A stretch of DNA of 64,000 bases from Tepidiformaceae bacterium (lineage in GTDB: Bacteria > Chloroflexota > Dehalococcoidia > Tepidiformales > Tepidiformaceae). The position numbers and the translations under genes are program-made. The notes under the pieces are model-generated. The model saw nothing but the letters and a program-made list of their open reading frames with translations. It made no database searches and was not told the DNA's origin. The stretch is taken from contig OY282446.1 of NCBI GenBank assembly GCA_958295975.1, forward strand, positions 2,333,289 to 2,397,288, in the 5' to 3' direction. This document shows positions 40,044 to 48,690 of the stretch, one piece after another (within the stretch, counting starts at the first letter, position 1; every line of letters starts with the position of its first letter).

Positions 40044-41705
40044 CTACGGGCGCGGCGGGGGCGCGTCAGCCGCGAGCGCGGAAGCCTCCGCCTCCGTCTC
40101 GCGCGGCGGGGGCGCGCGGCCCCGCAGGGGAATCTCCGTGAGCGCCAGCGACAGCGCCACCAGCACGACGCCGCCGATGGCGGAGAGCAGGAAGAGGCGG
40201 CGGTTGGCCACCGCCACGGCCTCCCGCTGCACATCCAGCGCACGCTCGAACAGGACCGGGGCGCCGCCCTCCGTCAGGAACGCCGCGCGCGCCCCTTCCA
40301 TGCGCTCCGGGTCGAGCGCGAGCGTGGCGTCGCCCTCCAGCGCCTCCGCCACGGCGGCGGGCAGGGCCGCGCGCGTCTCCGCGTCCAGGTTCCCCGTGAA
40401 GGTCGCGCCGTAAGAGGCCGTGAAGACGGCCCCGAAGAGGGCCACGCCCAGCACCTGCGCGATCTGGCGGAAGTACATCTGGCTGCTGGTGGCCACGCCC
40501 GTCTGCTCCTGCGACACGGAGGCCTGCACGATGACGTTGATGACGGGCGTCACCAGCCCCGAGCCGATTCCGAAGACGATCAGGTAGACGGCCACGTGCC
40601 AGCGCGGGTCGCCCACGCCCAGCGTCTGCAGGAGAAAGGCGGCGAGCGCGGAGAAGGCCGACCCCAGCACCACCTGCCGCTTGAAGCGCCCCGAACGCGC
40701 GATCAGCCGCCCGCCCACGATGCTGGCCGCCACCATGCCCAGCGCCTGCGGCATGAAGAGCAGGCCGGAGACGGTCGCCGACGCCCCCAGCGAGGTCTGG
40801 ATGAAGGTGGGCAGGTATTGCACGGCGGAGAAGAGCACGGCGCTGGAGAGGAGGGCGATCAGCCCCGTGAGCACGTACATGCGGTTGCGGAAGAGGGACA
40901 TGGGGATGATGGCTTCGGGATGGCGGCGCTCGCGCAGGATGAAGAGGAGCATGAGCGCGCCCGCCCCGGCCAGCAGCCCCACCGTCGCCGCCGAGCCCCA
41001 GCCGAACGCATCCCCCGTCCAGGCGATGGCCAGCAGGGCCGCCACCGTCGCCGTCGTGAGCAGCCCCGCGCCCGCGAAATCGATGTCCCCGATGCGCCCC
41101 CCGTGCCGCACGTTCGGCAGCGTGCGCCAGATGAAGACCAGCGCCGCCGCCCCGATGGGCAGGTTGATGAAGAAGCACCAGCGCCAGCCCAGCCCGTCCG
41201 TGAGGAAGCCCCCCACGGGCGGTCCGATGAGCGTGCCCGCCGTGATCACGGCGAGGATGTAGCCCACGTACCGGGCCCGCTCGATGGGCGTGTACATGTC
41301 CGCCATGACCACCAGCACGCAGGCGAGGATGACGCCGCCGCCGATCCCCTGCAGGCCGCGCGCCGCGATCAGCGCGGGCATGGACGGGGCGAAGCCGCAG
41401 GCCAGCGATCCGGCCAGGAACACGACCACGCCCGCGATCACGAACGGACGCCGCCCGAACATGTCCGAGAGCTTGCCCACGATGGGCACCGCCACCGTCG
41501 AGGTCAGCAGGTAGAGCGTGATCACCCACGAGATCAGCTGGAAGCCGTCGAGGTCGGAGAGGATGCGCGGCAGCGCCGTGGCCACGATGGAGCCGTCCAG
41601 CGCGCTCAGGAACATGCACGCGCCCAGCGACAGCAGCAGCAGCAGCTTCCCGCGCTCGCTCAGCAGCGCGCCCAGCGCGGGCTCGGACGGAACGGATGCT
41701 GCCAA
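40044..41705 (-). CDS. MFS transporter, DHA2 (14-helix) drug exporter family
   Basis: A 553-residue exporter with fourteen predicted membrane helices and a long last loop. Motif A is in GKLSDMFGRRPF, motif B in ARGLQGIGGGVI and motif C in AGTLIGPPVGGFLTDGLGWRW. The N-terminal LDGSIVATALPRI (motif D1) confirms the DHA2 family, which pumps cationic or amphipathic compounds by proton antiport. Start is probably TTG 41705 with GAGGG upstream. The substrate is unknown. Confidence 0.92.
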   Translation of the reverse strand: MAASVPSEPALGALLSERGKLLLLLSLGACMFLSALDGSIVATALPRILSDLDGFQLISWVITLYLLTSTVAVPIVGKLSDMFGRRPFVIAGVVVFLAGSLACGFAPSMPALIAARGLQGIGGGVILACVLVVMADMYTPIERARYVGYILAVITAGTLIGPPVGGFLTDGLGWRWCFFINLPIGAAALVFIWRTLPNVRHGGRIGDIDFAGAGLLTTATVAALLAIAWTGDAFGWGSAATVGLLAGAGALMLLFILRERRHPEAIIPMSLFRNRMYVLTGLIALLSSAVLFSAVQYLPTFIQTSLGASATVSGLLFMPQALGMVAASIVGGRLIARSGRFKRQVVLGSAFSALAAFLLQTLGVGDPRWHVAVYLIVFGIGSGLVTPVINVIVQASVSQEQTGVATSSQMYFRQIAQVLGVALFGAVFTASYGATFTGNLDAETRAALPAAVAEALEGDATLALDPERMEGARAAFLTEGGAPVLFERALDVQREAVAVANRRLFLLSAIGGVVLVALSLALTEIPLRGRAPPPRETEAEASALAADAPPPRP

Positions 41706-41755
41706 CTCCCACCCTCGGGCCGGACGCGCCGCGCGCCCTTCGCCGCCGTCGCTGC

Positions 41756-41761
41756 TAAAGT
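41756..41761 (+). promoter_or_regulatory. -10 element of the second PEP-mobile gene
   Basis: TGCTAAAGT (hexamer TAAAGT) with extended TG, 27 bases before ATG 41789; GGGAGG is the ribosome site. Confidence 0.45.
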
Positions 41762-41788
41762 GCCGCGGAACCGCGACGGGAGGCGAGC

Positions 41789-43525
41789 ATGGAGAACCTG
41801 CGCGAACCGCTCTGCAGCTGGGACAGCGCCATCGTCGAGCGCTACAACGACTATACCACCGGCAACACCGAGGAGGTGCTGCCCGGCGTCACGCGCCCCC
41901 TGCCCGCCGACCTCATCCGCGCCTGGGAGCAGCGCTGGCACCGCATCGCCGTGCGCGAACTCGACATCGAGGACCTCGTGCCCATCCCCGACCCGCCCGG
42001 CGCCACCATGCTCCCCATCGTGGCCGGCCAGTTCGTCGTCAACATCGGCATCGTCAACGCCCTCACCTCCACCTTCGAGACGGGCGGCTCGGCCGATTAC
42101 CTCAAGCAGTTCTTCGAGGGCGACGAGGAGATCACGGCCGAGACCGCCACGGACGTGGAGCGCGCCACCGCCACGCGCGCCCGCCTCGCCGCCTTCTGGC
42201 CGCGCGCGGCCGGGTCCGTGGCCGCCGACGCCGACCGCGTGCGCGCCGCCAGCGACGCCACCCGCGCCCGCGACTGGTCCGCCGCCAGCGACGCCGATCT
42301 GCTCGCCGCCGTGGACGAGACGACCGCCCTCTGCGGCGACGTCTTCTTCACGCACTACTGGGTGACGTCGAGCGCGGGCATGCAGACCACCCTGCTCGGC
42401 GGGCTGCTCGACGCGCACGCGCCGGACCACCCGCCGGAGTGGGCGGGCGGCCTCACCAGCGGCCTCACGGGCGTGGAGAGCGCGCGTCCGGCCAAGGCCA
42501 TCTGGGACCTCAGCCGCTTCGCCGCCGCCCGTCCCGCCCTCGCCGCCGCGCTGGCGGACATCGCCGCCGCGGACCTCACGGAGCGGCTGGCCGCGCCCCC
42601 GGACGACGACTGGGCCGCCTTCGCGCGCGAATGGCGGGCCTTCATGGCCGACCTCGGCTTCCGCGGCCAGCGCGAGACCGATCCCTCCTGCGCCACCTGG
42701 GACGAGGCCCCTGACTTCGTCCTCGGCGCCCTGCGCGCCGACCTCGCCGCGGGCGCGGAGCGCGACCCCCACGCCCTCGAGGCCGAACGCGCCGCCGCCC
42801 GCGCGGCCCTCGAAACCGAGGTCGAGGCCGCCCTGCCCGAGGATGCGCGCCCCGAATTCCGTGCCATCCTCGCCCTCGCCCAGACGCTCAGCCGCGAGCG
42901 CGAGGGCACCAAGGCCAACTGGGCCCGCTCCGCCCGCGCCTACCGCCCGCCCCTGCGCGAACTGGGGCGGCGGCTGGCCGAACGCGGCCTCCTCGACGGC
43001 CCCGACGACGTCTGGTTCCTGCGCCTCGCCGAGCTGCCCGACGCCGCGGGCGACGAGCTCTCCCCGGCGGAGGTGCAGGACGCCGTGGCCGAGCGCAGGC
43101 GCGAATACGAGCGCCTCCACGACTACGAGCTGCCCGCGCTCTTCTCCCGCCCCGTCGAGGCCTCCCCGCGCAGGCGCGCCGCCCCCTCCGGCGAGACCGC
43201 CTTCCGCGCCACCGGCGTCAGCCCGGGCAAGGCCCGCGGGCGCGCGCGCGTCATCCTCAGCGCCGACGCGGACGCCGGGGCCACCGTGCTCCCCGGCGAA
43301 ATCCTCGTCGCGCCCGTCACCGACGCCCCCTGGACGCCGCTCTTCATCCCCGCCGCGGGCGTGGTGGTGGAGACCGGCGGCGCGCTCAGCCACGCCGCCA
43401 CGGTCGCGCGCGAGTACGGCATCCCCGCCGTCGCGGGCGTGCGCGACGCCACCACCCTCATCCCCAACGGCGCCATGCTCGCCATCGACGGCGCGACGGG
43501 CGAGGTGACGGTGGAGGAGGGGTAG
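41789..43525 (+). CDS. PEP-utilizing enzyme with mobile phosphohistidine domain, paralogue lacking ATP-grasp
   Basis: A 578-residue paralogue of the 3945-5678 protein, similar over its entire length. Shared features are EEVLPGVTRPLPADL near the start, DHPPEWAGGLTSGLTGVESA in the middle, GFRGQRETDPS, GTKANWARSARAYRPP and the C-terminal phosphohistidine segment GGALSHAATVAREYGIPAV. The ATP-grasp part is again absent. The start ENLREPLCSWDS mirrors the other copy, so both were probably duplicated after losing that part. The flanking genes differ, which suggests an old duplication. Function unknown. Confidence 0.85.
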   Translation: MENLREPLCSWDSAIVERYNDYTTGNTEEVLPGVTRPLPADLIRAWEQRWHRIAVRELDIEDLVPIPDPPGATMLPIVAGQFVVNIGIVNALTSTFETGGSADYLKQFFEGDEEITAETATDVERATATRARLAAFWPRAAGSVAADADRVRAASDATRARDWSAASDADLLAAVDETTALCGDVFFTHYWVTSSAGMQTTLLGGLLDAHAPDHPPEWAGGLTSGLTGVESARPAKAIWDLSRFAAARPALAAALADIAAADLTERLAAPPDDDWAAFAREWRAFMADLGFRGQRETDPSCATWDEAPDFVLGALRADLAAGAERDPHALEAERAAARAALETEVEAALPEDARPEFRAILALAQTLSREREGTKANWARSARAYRPPLRELGRRLAERGLLDGPDDVWFLRLAELPDAAGDELSPAEVQDAVAERRREYERLHDYELPALFSRPVEASPRRRAAPSGETAFRATGVSPGKARGRARVILSADADAGATVLPGEILVAPVTDAPWTPLFIPAAGVVVETGGALSHAATVAREYGIPAVAGVRDATTLIPNGAMLAIDGATGEVTVEEG

Positions 43526-43680
43526 CGCGCGGGCACCCGTCCCTGGAGATTTCCGCTTGCCCTTATGGGTGGCTCCCGCTACGGTGTAGATGGCTCATGC
43601 CATGATGCCGGTAATGTAACGATAGTGTAATCCTAGCGTAGATGGCGGACGGCGGTGGGACTATCAGGCAGGATATTGCC

Positions 43681-43896
43681 GTGTTTAAACCGATGCCCAT
43701 CCATGACGTCGAGCGCAAGCTCAGGGCTGAGGGATTCCGGCTGGACAGCCAGAATCCCCAGAAGAAGTACATCAAGGAGACGAGCGAGGGGCGGCGTACC
43801 GTGAAGGTGCCGTGCCATCGGGACGTTCCCGCCGGGACGCTTAAGAAGATCATCCAGCGGATGGGGTTGTCCCCTGAGGAGTTCGAGCGCCTGTAG
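43681..43896 (+). CDS. HicA-like small protein, orphan and probably lacking the catalytic His
   Basis: A 71-residue protein of the HicA/YcfA fold: MPIHDVERKLRAEGFRLDSQ, VKVPCHRDVPAGTLKKIIQRMGLSPEEF. The latter is the usual strand-helix end of HicA toxins. The catalytic His normally follows the first strand in a GSH motif, but here the stretch reads SQNPQKKYIKE, without His. No HicB partner is adjacent. GTG 43681 has AGGA seven bases upstream; ATG 43642 or 43693 are alternatives. The upstream 60 bases are AT-rich, with TAATGTAAC and AGTGTAATC patches. Confidence 0.62.
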   Translation: MFKPMPIHDVERKLRAEGFRLDSQNPQKKYIKETSEGRRTVKVPCHRDVPAGTLKKIIQRMGLSPEEFERL

Positions 43897-43950
43897 CCGT
43901 TGGGCCTCGGCGACGGCGAACTGCCGTCGCCGAGGTCTGTGTGACGCAGA

Positions 43951-44778
43951 CTAGCGCCAGCCGGGCTGCCCGCAGTTGTCGAGGTTCGGCTGTACCGGAG
44001 TCTCGAAGAGTCTCGAGACATCGAACTCGAGAAGGCTAATTTCGGAAGTTCGGATCAAGAGGCGGGAAGCCCCTCGAAGGTCTTCGATCAAGCCCCTTGC
44101 AGTAGATGAAAGGGGGTTGATGAGGTTTTTTCCGTCAGCTACCCAAGTCACTGAAACCGATGCCCTGTTATCGATCCGGTAGGTAATCCTTCCAGAACGG
44201 TGGTATTCATCCGTGGACATTCCTATTCCAATTTCCCCAGATCCTGTACAGATTATATTGAAGATCGCTCGCTGATCCAGCCCATAAGCGTCTCGATATT
44301 CATCGCTAACGGCGATGCTCGTCGAAAGACTGCCATCGAGGCGGTCGCGCTCTGCTACGTACGACACCCCAGTTAACGTGATATACTCCGCCAAGACTGG
44401 TCCAGCAGCACGGGAGGGCGCGGGTGTTGCTGTCGCAGCTGCAGTAGGTTTCGGTGTCGCAGTGGGCGTTGGCGTCGGCGTCGGGTGCGGAGCGGACGGG
44501 CTATCAGGCAGCGGCACGGCGAGCGTGATGTCACTGTAGCGGAAGCGCCCGTTCGAGGTTTCCGCGTAGGCCGAGGCGTCGCCACTGCCCAGCGGGATCG
44601 TGCCCAGCGTGCGCCAGCTTCCGCCCTCGGGCCGGGCGCTGATGTAGTTGAGCGTCGGATCGCTGGTGCTCTCCCAGACGCGCACCTCGACGTTGGCCGT
44701 GCGGGACGACTGGGCGAAGGTGACCGCGCCGCCGATGGCGATGACGGCGACGAGCCCGGCGATGATCCAGTTCTTCAC
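43951..44778 (-). CDS. Secreted or membrane-anchored protein with a Pro-Thr linker
   Basis: A 275-residue protein starting at GTG 44778, eight bases after AAGGAGG. An N-terminal hydrophobic helix (WIIAGLVAVIAIGGAVTFA) would target it out of the cell. A short beta domain follows (VEVRVWESTSDPTLNYIS, FRYSDITLAVPLP) with a Pro-Thr-rich linker (TPTPTPTATPKPT) and a C-terminal domain with ITYRIDNRASVSVTW. No family is recognised for the last domain. The end of the gene is AT-richer than its start, so it may be a fusion of older and newer parts. The upstream region contains a hairpin overlapping the ribosome site. Confidence 0.68.
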   Translation of the reverse strand: MKNWIIAGLVAVIAIGGAVTFAQSSRTANVEVRVWESTSDPTLNYISARPEGGSWRTLGTIPLGSGDASAYAETSNGRFRYSDITLAVPLPDSPSAPHPTPTPTPTATPKPTAAATATPAPSRAAGPVLAEYITLTGVSYVAERDRLDGSLSTSIAVSDEYRDAYGLDQRAIFNIICTGSGEIGIGMSTDEYHRSGRITYRIDNRASVSVTWVADGKNLINPLSSTARGLIEDLRGASRLLIRTSEISLLEFDVSRLFETPVQPNLDNCGQPGWR

Positions 44779-44804
44779 GGAGAAGCCTCCTTGCGGCAAG
44801 GGAA

Positions 44805-44810
44805 AGCGTA
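44805..44810 (-). promoter_or_regulatory. -10 element of the 43951-44778 gene with a hairpin over the ribosome site
   Basis: TACGCT on the minus strand. The transcript then reads CCTTG-CCG-CAAGG followed by AGG; the hairpin contains part of AAGGAGG, so folding could hide the ribosome site. Confidence 0.4.
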
Positions 44811-44812
44811 GT

Positions 44813-44914
44813 CGACGAACTGGCGCATCCACCGTGAACCGACAAGGAGGCGGAGACCGCATCCCTCGCCGGGACGTCACGGGGCAGGACGCACAGCGCC
44901 TCGCCAGTTCGTCG
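44813..44914. repeat. 13-base perfect inverted repeat, spaced 76 bases
   Basis: CGACGAACTGGCG at 44813-44825 and CGCCAGTTCGTCG at 44902-44914 are exact reverse complements. They lie between two divergent accessory genes, upstream of both -10 elements. Total length about 102 bases is close to that of the inverted repeat pair at 26286-26382, but the arm sequences differ. Confidence 0.5.
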
Positions 44915-45014
44915 CGGGGGACGATAGGGCACGGGCGCGGGCCGGTCAAACGCGCCGGGATGGGGTGCCAACCCCGGCAGGGTGTGCTAGCCTTTCCTGG
45001 GAAGGAGGTTCCCC

Positions 45015-45983
45015 ATGCCTAGCGCCACGGTCCGCGAACTGATTAAAACCGTCCGCGAGCTCTTCAACCAGCCCCGCCAGCGCCATGCCCTCTGGCAGTC
45101 CCCTCAGTGGAACCCTGTCTGGAGTGCTATTGATGGCATCGAGCTTGCTCAGAGTGCCATTGATGCCTATGGAATCGAGGGAAATGACCTTGGCGATGGA
45201 GAGTCTTATCTCCACCTGCAAGGGTTGCTCCAATCTTTTTATATCCAGCAGGATTCCTGCGCGGGAATTACTACGTACTTGAACCTTCCTCGAATTGTTA
45301 CGGAAGAAGACTCGGAAGCAGGACTGCAAGAATTGCGGAATCTGCGAAATAGTGTTACGCATCCGAGTGATATCAAGAGAAAGAAATCTCATTCTATTCC
45401 TCCTATGTTGCTTGACCGTGAAAGATTTTCTGTCACGTCTTTTTCTAGTGAGGAATCGAATACAAAACAATACAAAATATCCGATCTGATATCGGCACAT
45501 GATGATGGAATTTCTTCCATTCTGACGAGGATCATTTCTGCCATGGATAAAAGCGAACAAGATCATCGGGAAAAGTTTGCAGATGATCATCTTTCAGATA
45601 TCTTTCGTGATGCTAGCTATCAGTGCAGGATCATTGCAAGTGCTGCTACCGGAGAAGGCAGACTGAGTGATCGGGATCATGCTCCGTACTATATTGAGAC
45701 TATCCAAGAAAAAATGGATGCATTTCGGTCTGCCATGTCGGAAAGACGGCTTCCTCTTGAGGAATATTTTTTTGGCGATCCGCTTGCCAAGCTGGAATAT
45801 CCTCTTGCCCAGATCCGCTGTTTTTTCTTGGAAGAATGTTCGGAAGACGCACCGGACCCTGAAGCAGTGTATATCTTCGCCGAGTACATCCGCGTCCAGT
45901 TCAGCGAAATGGAGGATGTCGCGCACCAGATCGATGCTGAGTACAACTCGGTCTCGTTACAGCGCGAGACTGAGACTAACTGA
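45015..45983 (+). CDS. HEPN-like protein, AT-rich accessory gene
   Basis: A 322-residue protein in DNA clearly AT-richer than the rest (45421-45480 has 17 G/C of 60). The start GGAAGGAGG-ATG is strong. Residues 65-82 (YLHLQGLLQSFYIQQDSC) and the following ELRNLRNSVTHPSD form a HEPN-type bundle with the RNxxxH motif (Arg111 to His116), the active site of HEPN RNases in abortive-infection and toxin systems. The second half is helical and not recognised. Codon use and composition point to recent transfer. No obvious nucleotidyltransferase antitoxin is adjacent. A TAGCCT -10 lies at 44988-44993. Confidence 0.72.
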   Translation: MPSATVRELIKTVRELFNQPRQRHALWQSPQWNPVWSAIDGIELAQSAIDAYGIEGNDLGDGESYLHLQGLLQSFYIQQDSCAGITTYLNLPRIVTEEDSEAGLQELRNLRNSVTHPSDIKRKKSHSIPPMLLDRERFSVTSFSSEESNTKQYKISDLISAHDDGISSILTRIISAMDKSEQDHREKFADDHLSDIFRDASYQCRIIASAATGEGRLSDRDHAPYYIETIQEKMDAFRSAMSERRLPLEEYFFGDPLAKLEYPLAQIRCFFLEECSEDAPDPEAVYIFAEYIRVQFSEMEDVAHQIDAEYNSVSLQRETETN

Positions 45984-45997
45984 CTTGCAGTAGCGTG

Positions 45998-46147
45998 CTA
46001 GAGCCGCGAGACGATGATGGCAGTCATGATGCCCAAGACCGCGAGCAGCACCGTCGTCGCGCCTCCGACGGTGAGAAGGATGCGGAGGCTCAGGTTCTTC
46101 CGCAGAAGGGCGATGTCGTCCTTCGTGGCGAGGTTCGCGCCGACCAT
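45998..46147 (-). CDS. Small membrane protein with short coiled coil
   Basis: A 49-residue protein beginning VGANLATKDDIALLRKNLS, followed by a membrane helix (LLTVGGATTVLLAVLGIMTAI). ATKDDIALLR.NL is reminiscent of DUF1640-type proteins and of the coil-plus-tail layout of the 27687 family, though the sequence differs. ATG 46147 is the first in frame. It lies between the HEPN-like gene (convergent) and yaaA. Too short for a firm call. Confidence 0.5.
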   Translation of the reverse strand: MVGANLATKDDIALLRKNLSLRILLTVGGATTVLLAVLGIMTAIIVSRL

Positions 46148-46179
46148 GCCGCGATCGTACGCCCGCGCCCGCCGCCCCG

Positions 46180-46953
46180 CTACTCGCGCGGGCGCGCGAA
46201 CACCAGGCGGTCCGGCGCCGACAGGTCCGGGCGGTAGCCGTAGCCCTCCTCCGCGAACTCCGTGAGCGCCTCCGCGTCCTCGATGCGGTTGCGGATGACG
46301 TAGCGCGCCATCAGGCCGCGGGCGCGCTTCGCCACCAGCCCGATCGTCTTCAGCTGGCCCCCGCGCTCCTCCTGGAAGACGGCGCTGATGAGCGGGCGGC
46401 GCAGCTCGGCGGGCGGCACGGCCTTCGCGTACTCGTTCGAGGCGAGGTTGAGCACGGGCGCGTCCGCCGCCGCGTCCTCCTCCTCGTTGAGGGCGTGGGC
46501 GAGGCGCGCGCCCCAGAACTCGTAGAGGTTGCCGCCGCGCGCGTTTCGCAGCTTCGTGCCCATCTCCAGCCGGTAGGGCTGGATCAGGTCGAGCGGGCGC
46601 AGCAGGCCGTAGAGGCCGGAGAGGATGCGCAGCCGCCCCTGCGCCCAGTCGAGGTCGTCGGCGGAGAGGCTGTCCGCGTCGAGCCCCTTGTAGACGTCGC
46701 CGCGGAAGGCCAGCACGCAGGGCCTGGCGTTCCCGTCCGCGGGGGGCGGACGCATCTCCTGGAAGCGGGCGCGGTTGAGCCGGGCCAGCGGCTCGCTGAG
46801 GCCCATGAGCCGCCGCAGGTCGTCCTCCTCGAGCTCCTTGCAGCGTTCCACGAGCAGGGCCGTGTCGGCGGCGAAGCGCGGCTGCGTGGGCGCGGGGCCG
46901 AGCGCGCCGGGGGAGAAATCGAGGGCCTTGGCGGGCGAGATGAGCGTGAGCAC
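46180..46953 (-). CDS. yaaA: Peroxide stress protein YaaA (DUF328)
   Basis: A 257-residue member of the YaaA family, which limits iron-driven damage under hydrogen peroxide. Signatures are LTLISPAKALDF at the start, AFRGDVYKGLDA, RILSGLYGLLRPLDLIQPYRLEMG and the end region VIRNRIEDAEALTEFAEEGY. GTG 46953 has GGGAGG upstream, and TACCCT at 46982-46987 is a likely -10. It is divergent from the ThDP enzyme gene. Confidence 0.93.
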   Translation of the reverse strand: MLTLISPAKALDFSPGALGPAPTQPRFAADTALLVERCKELEEDDLRRLMGLSEPLARLNRARFQEMRPPPADGNARPCVLAFRGDVYKGLDADSLSADDLDWAQGRLRILSGLYGLLRPLDLIQPYRLEMGTKLRNARGGNLYEFWGARLAHALNEEEDAAADAPVLNLASNEYAKAVPPAELRRPLISAVFQEERGGQLKTIGLVAKRARGLMARYVIRNRIEDAEALTEFAEEGYGYRPDLSAPDRLVFARPRE

Positions 46954-47056
46954 GGGGCTTCCTCCCGAACGGTCTGGGGCAAGGGTAGCAGACGCGCCCT
47001 TGCCCCTCGCCCCGCGGTGCGGGGAGAATCGCCCGCACCCGCGCACGGAGAAGGCC

Positions 47057-48688
47057 ATGAACGGCATCGAGCTCGTCGCCCGCATCCTCAAGACGGAGGG
47101 GGTGGCGGAGATGACCTGCTTCCCCAACAACCCGCTCATCGAGGAGGCGGCGAAGCAGGGCATCCGCCCCGTCATGTTCCGCCACGAGCGGGGGGCGGTC
47201 ATGGCCGCCGACGGCTACAGCCGCGTGAGCGACGGCCAGCGCTTCGGCGTGGTGGCCACGCAGAACGCGGCGGGCGCGGAGAACGCCATGGGCGGCATCG
47301 CCCAGGCCTTCGGGGACAACGTGCCCGTGCTCGTGCTGCCCGGCGGCTACGCGCTGGCGGAGCGGCAGGTGCGGCCCAACTTCTCCGCCGTGGAGAACTA
47401 CCGCGGCATCGTCAAGTCGGTCGAATCGCTCGACGCGCCCGAACAGATCGCGCCCGCCATGCGGCGCGCCTTCCACGCCCTCCGCAGCGGGCGCGGCGGA
47501 CCCGTCGTGGTCGAGCTCACCGCCGACGTGTGCGCGCGCGAGGTTCCCGACGCGGCCCAACGCTACGACCCGCCCGCCGCCGTGCGCCAGCGCCCCGCGC
47601 GGGGCGACGTGGAGGCGGCCGTGGGCGCCCTGCTGGCCGCCGAACGCCCCCTCATCTGGGCGGGCGCGGGCGTGCTGGCGGCGGGCGCGACGGAGGCCCT
47701 GCGCGAGCTCGCCGAGCTGCTCGCCATCCCCGTGTTCACCACCATGGAGGGCAAGTCCGCCTTCGACGAGCGCCACCCCCTGGCGCTGGGCGCGGGCAGC
47801 GGCGCCACCACCGGCCCCGCGCACGCCTGGATCGTGGAGTCCGACGTGGTGCTCGCGCTGGGCGCCAGCCTCACGCGCAACCACTACACGCAGACCGTGC
47901 CGCCGGGCAAAACCGTCATCCACAACACCGCCGCCGTCGAGGACATGAACAAGGACACGCCCTGCGACGTCGCCCTCGCCGGCGACGCCCGCCTCGCCAT
48001 CGAGGCGCTCATCGCGGAGGCCCGCGCGCGCACCGACGGGGCGGGCCGCGCCTCGGATGCCGCCACGCGCCTGGCCGGGGCCAAAGCCGCCTGGCTGGCG
48101 GACTGGACGCCGCTGCTCCGCTCCGGCGAGGCGCCCCTCAACACCTACCGCGTCATCCACGAGATCGACGAGAACATCGACCGCGAGCGCTCCATCGTCA
48201 CGCACGACGCGGGCGCGCCGCGCGACTCCATGGTGCCCTTCTTCACGGCCACCGCGCCGCACAGCTACATCGGCTGGGGCAAGACCACGCACCTCGGCTT
48301 CGGCATCCCCCTCATGATCGGCGCGAAGCTCGCGCGCCCCGACCGCTTCTGCCTCAACTTCATGGGCGACGGGGCCTTCGGCATGTCGGGGCTGGACCTC
48401 GAGACCTCCGTGCGCGCGGGCCTGCCCATCACCACGGTGCTGCTGAACAACGGCGGCATGGCCACCTATCCGGGCGGCTTCCCCACGGCGCGCACGCAGT
48501 ACGGCGTCTCGCACATGACGGGCGACTACGCGGCCATCGCCGAGGGGCTGGGCGCGACCGGCATCACCGTCACGCGGCCCGACGAGCTTGGCCCCGCCAT
48601 CCGCAGGGCGCGCGCGCTCAACGACGACGGGCGCACCGTCCTCATCGACGTGCACTCCAACCACGAGTCGCGCAAGTCGCGCTTCTAG
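47057..48688 (+). CDS. Thiamine diphosphate-dependent enzyme, acetolactate-synthase-like
   Basis: A 543-residue ThDP enzyme with the three expected domains. The catalytic Glu is in FRHERGAVMAADGYSR near residue 45. A FAD/ADP-type central domain runs about residues 190-320, and the ThDP motif is GDGAFGMSGLDLET followed by VLLNNGG. It would decarboxylate a 2-oxo acid and transfer the aldehyde, like acetolactate synthase, oxalyl-CoA decarboxylase or benzoylformate decarboxylase; the choice is not evident. The N-terminus MNGIELVARILKTEGV is canonical. No small regulatory subunit follows, which argues against a classical biosynthetic ALS. Confidence 0.87.
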   Translation: MNGIELVARILKTEGVAEMTCFPNNPLIEEAAKQGIRPVMFRHERGAVMAADGYSRVSDGQRFGVVATQNAAGAENAMGGIAQAFGDNVPVLVLPGGYALAERQVRPNFSAVENYRGIVKSVESLDAPEQIAPAMRRAFHALRSGRGGPVVVELTADVCAREVPDAAQRYDPPAAVRQRPARGDVEAAVGALLAAERPLIWAGAGVLAAGATEALRELAELLAIPVFTTMEGKSAFDERHPLALGAGSGATTGPAHAWIVESDVVLALGASLTRNHYTQTVPPGKTVIHNTAAVEDMNKDTPCDVALAGDARLAIEALIAEARARTDGAGRASDAATRLAGAKAAWLADWTPLLRSGEAPLNTYRVIHEIDENIDRERSIVTHDAGAPRDSMVPFFTATAPHSYIGWGKTTHLGFGIPLMIGAKLARPDRFCLNFMGDGAFGMSGLDLETSVRAGLPITTVLLNNGGMATYPGGFPTARTQYGVSHMTGDYAAIAEGLGATGITVTRPDELGPAIRRARALNDDGRTVLIDVHSNHESRKSRF

Positions 48689-48690
48689 CC

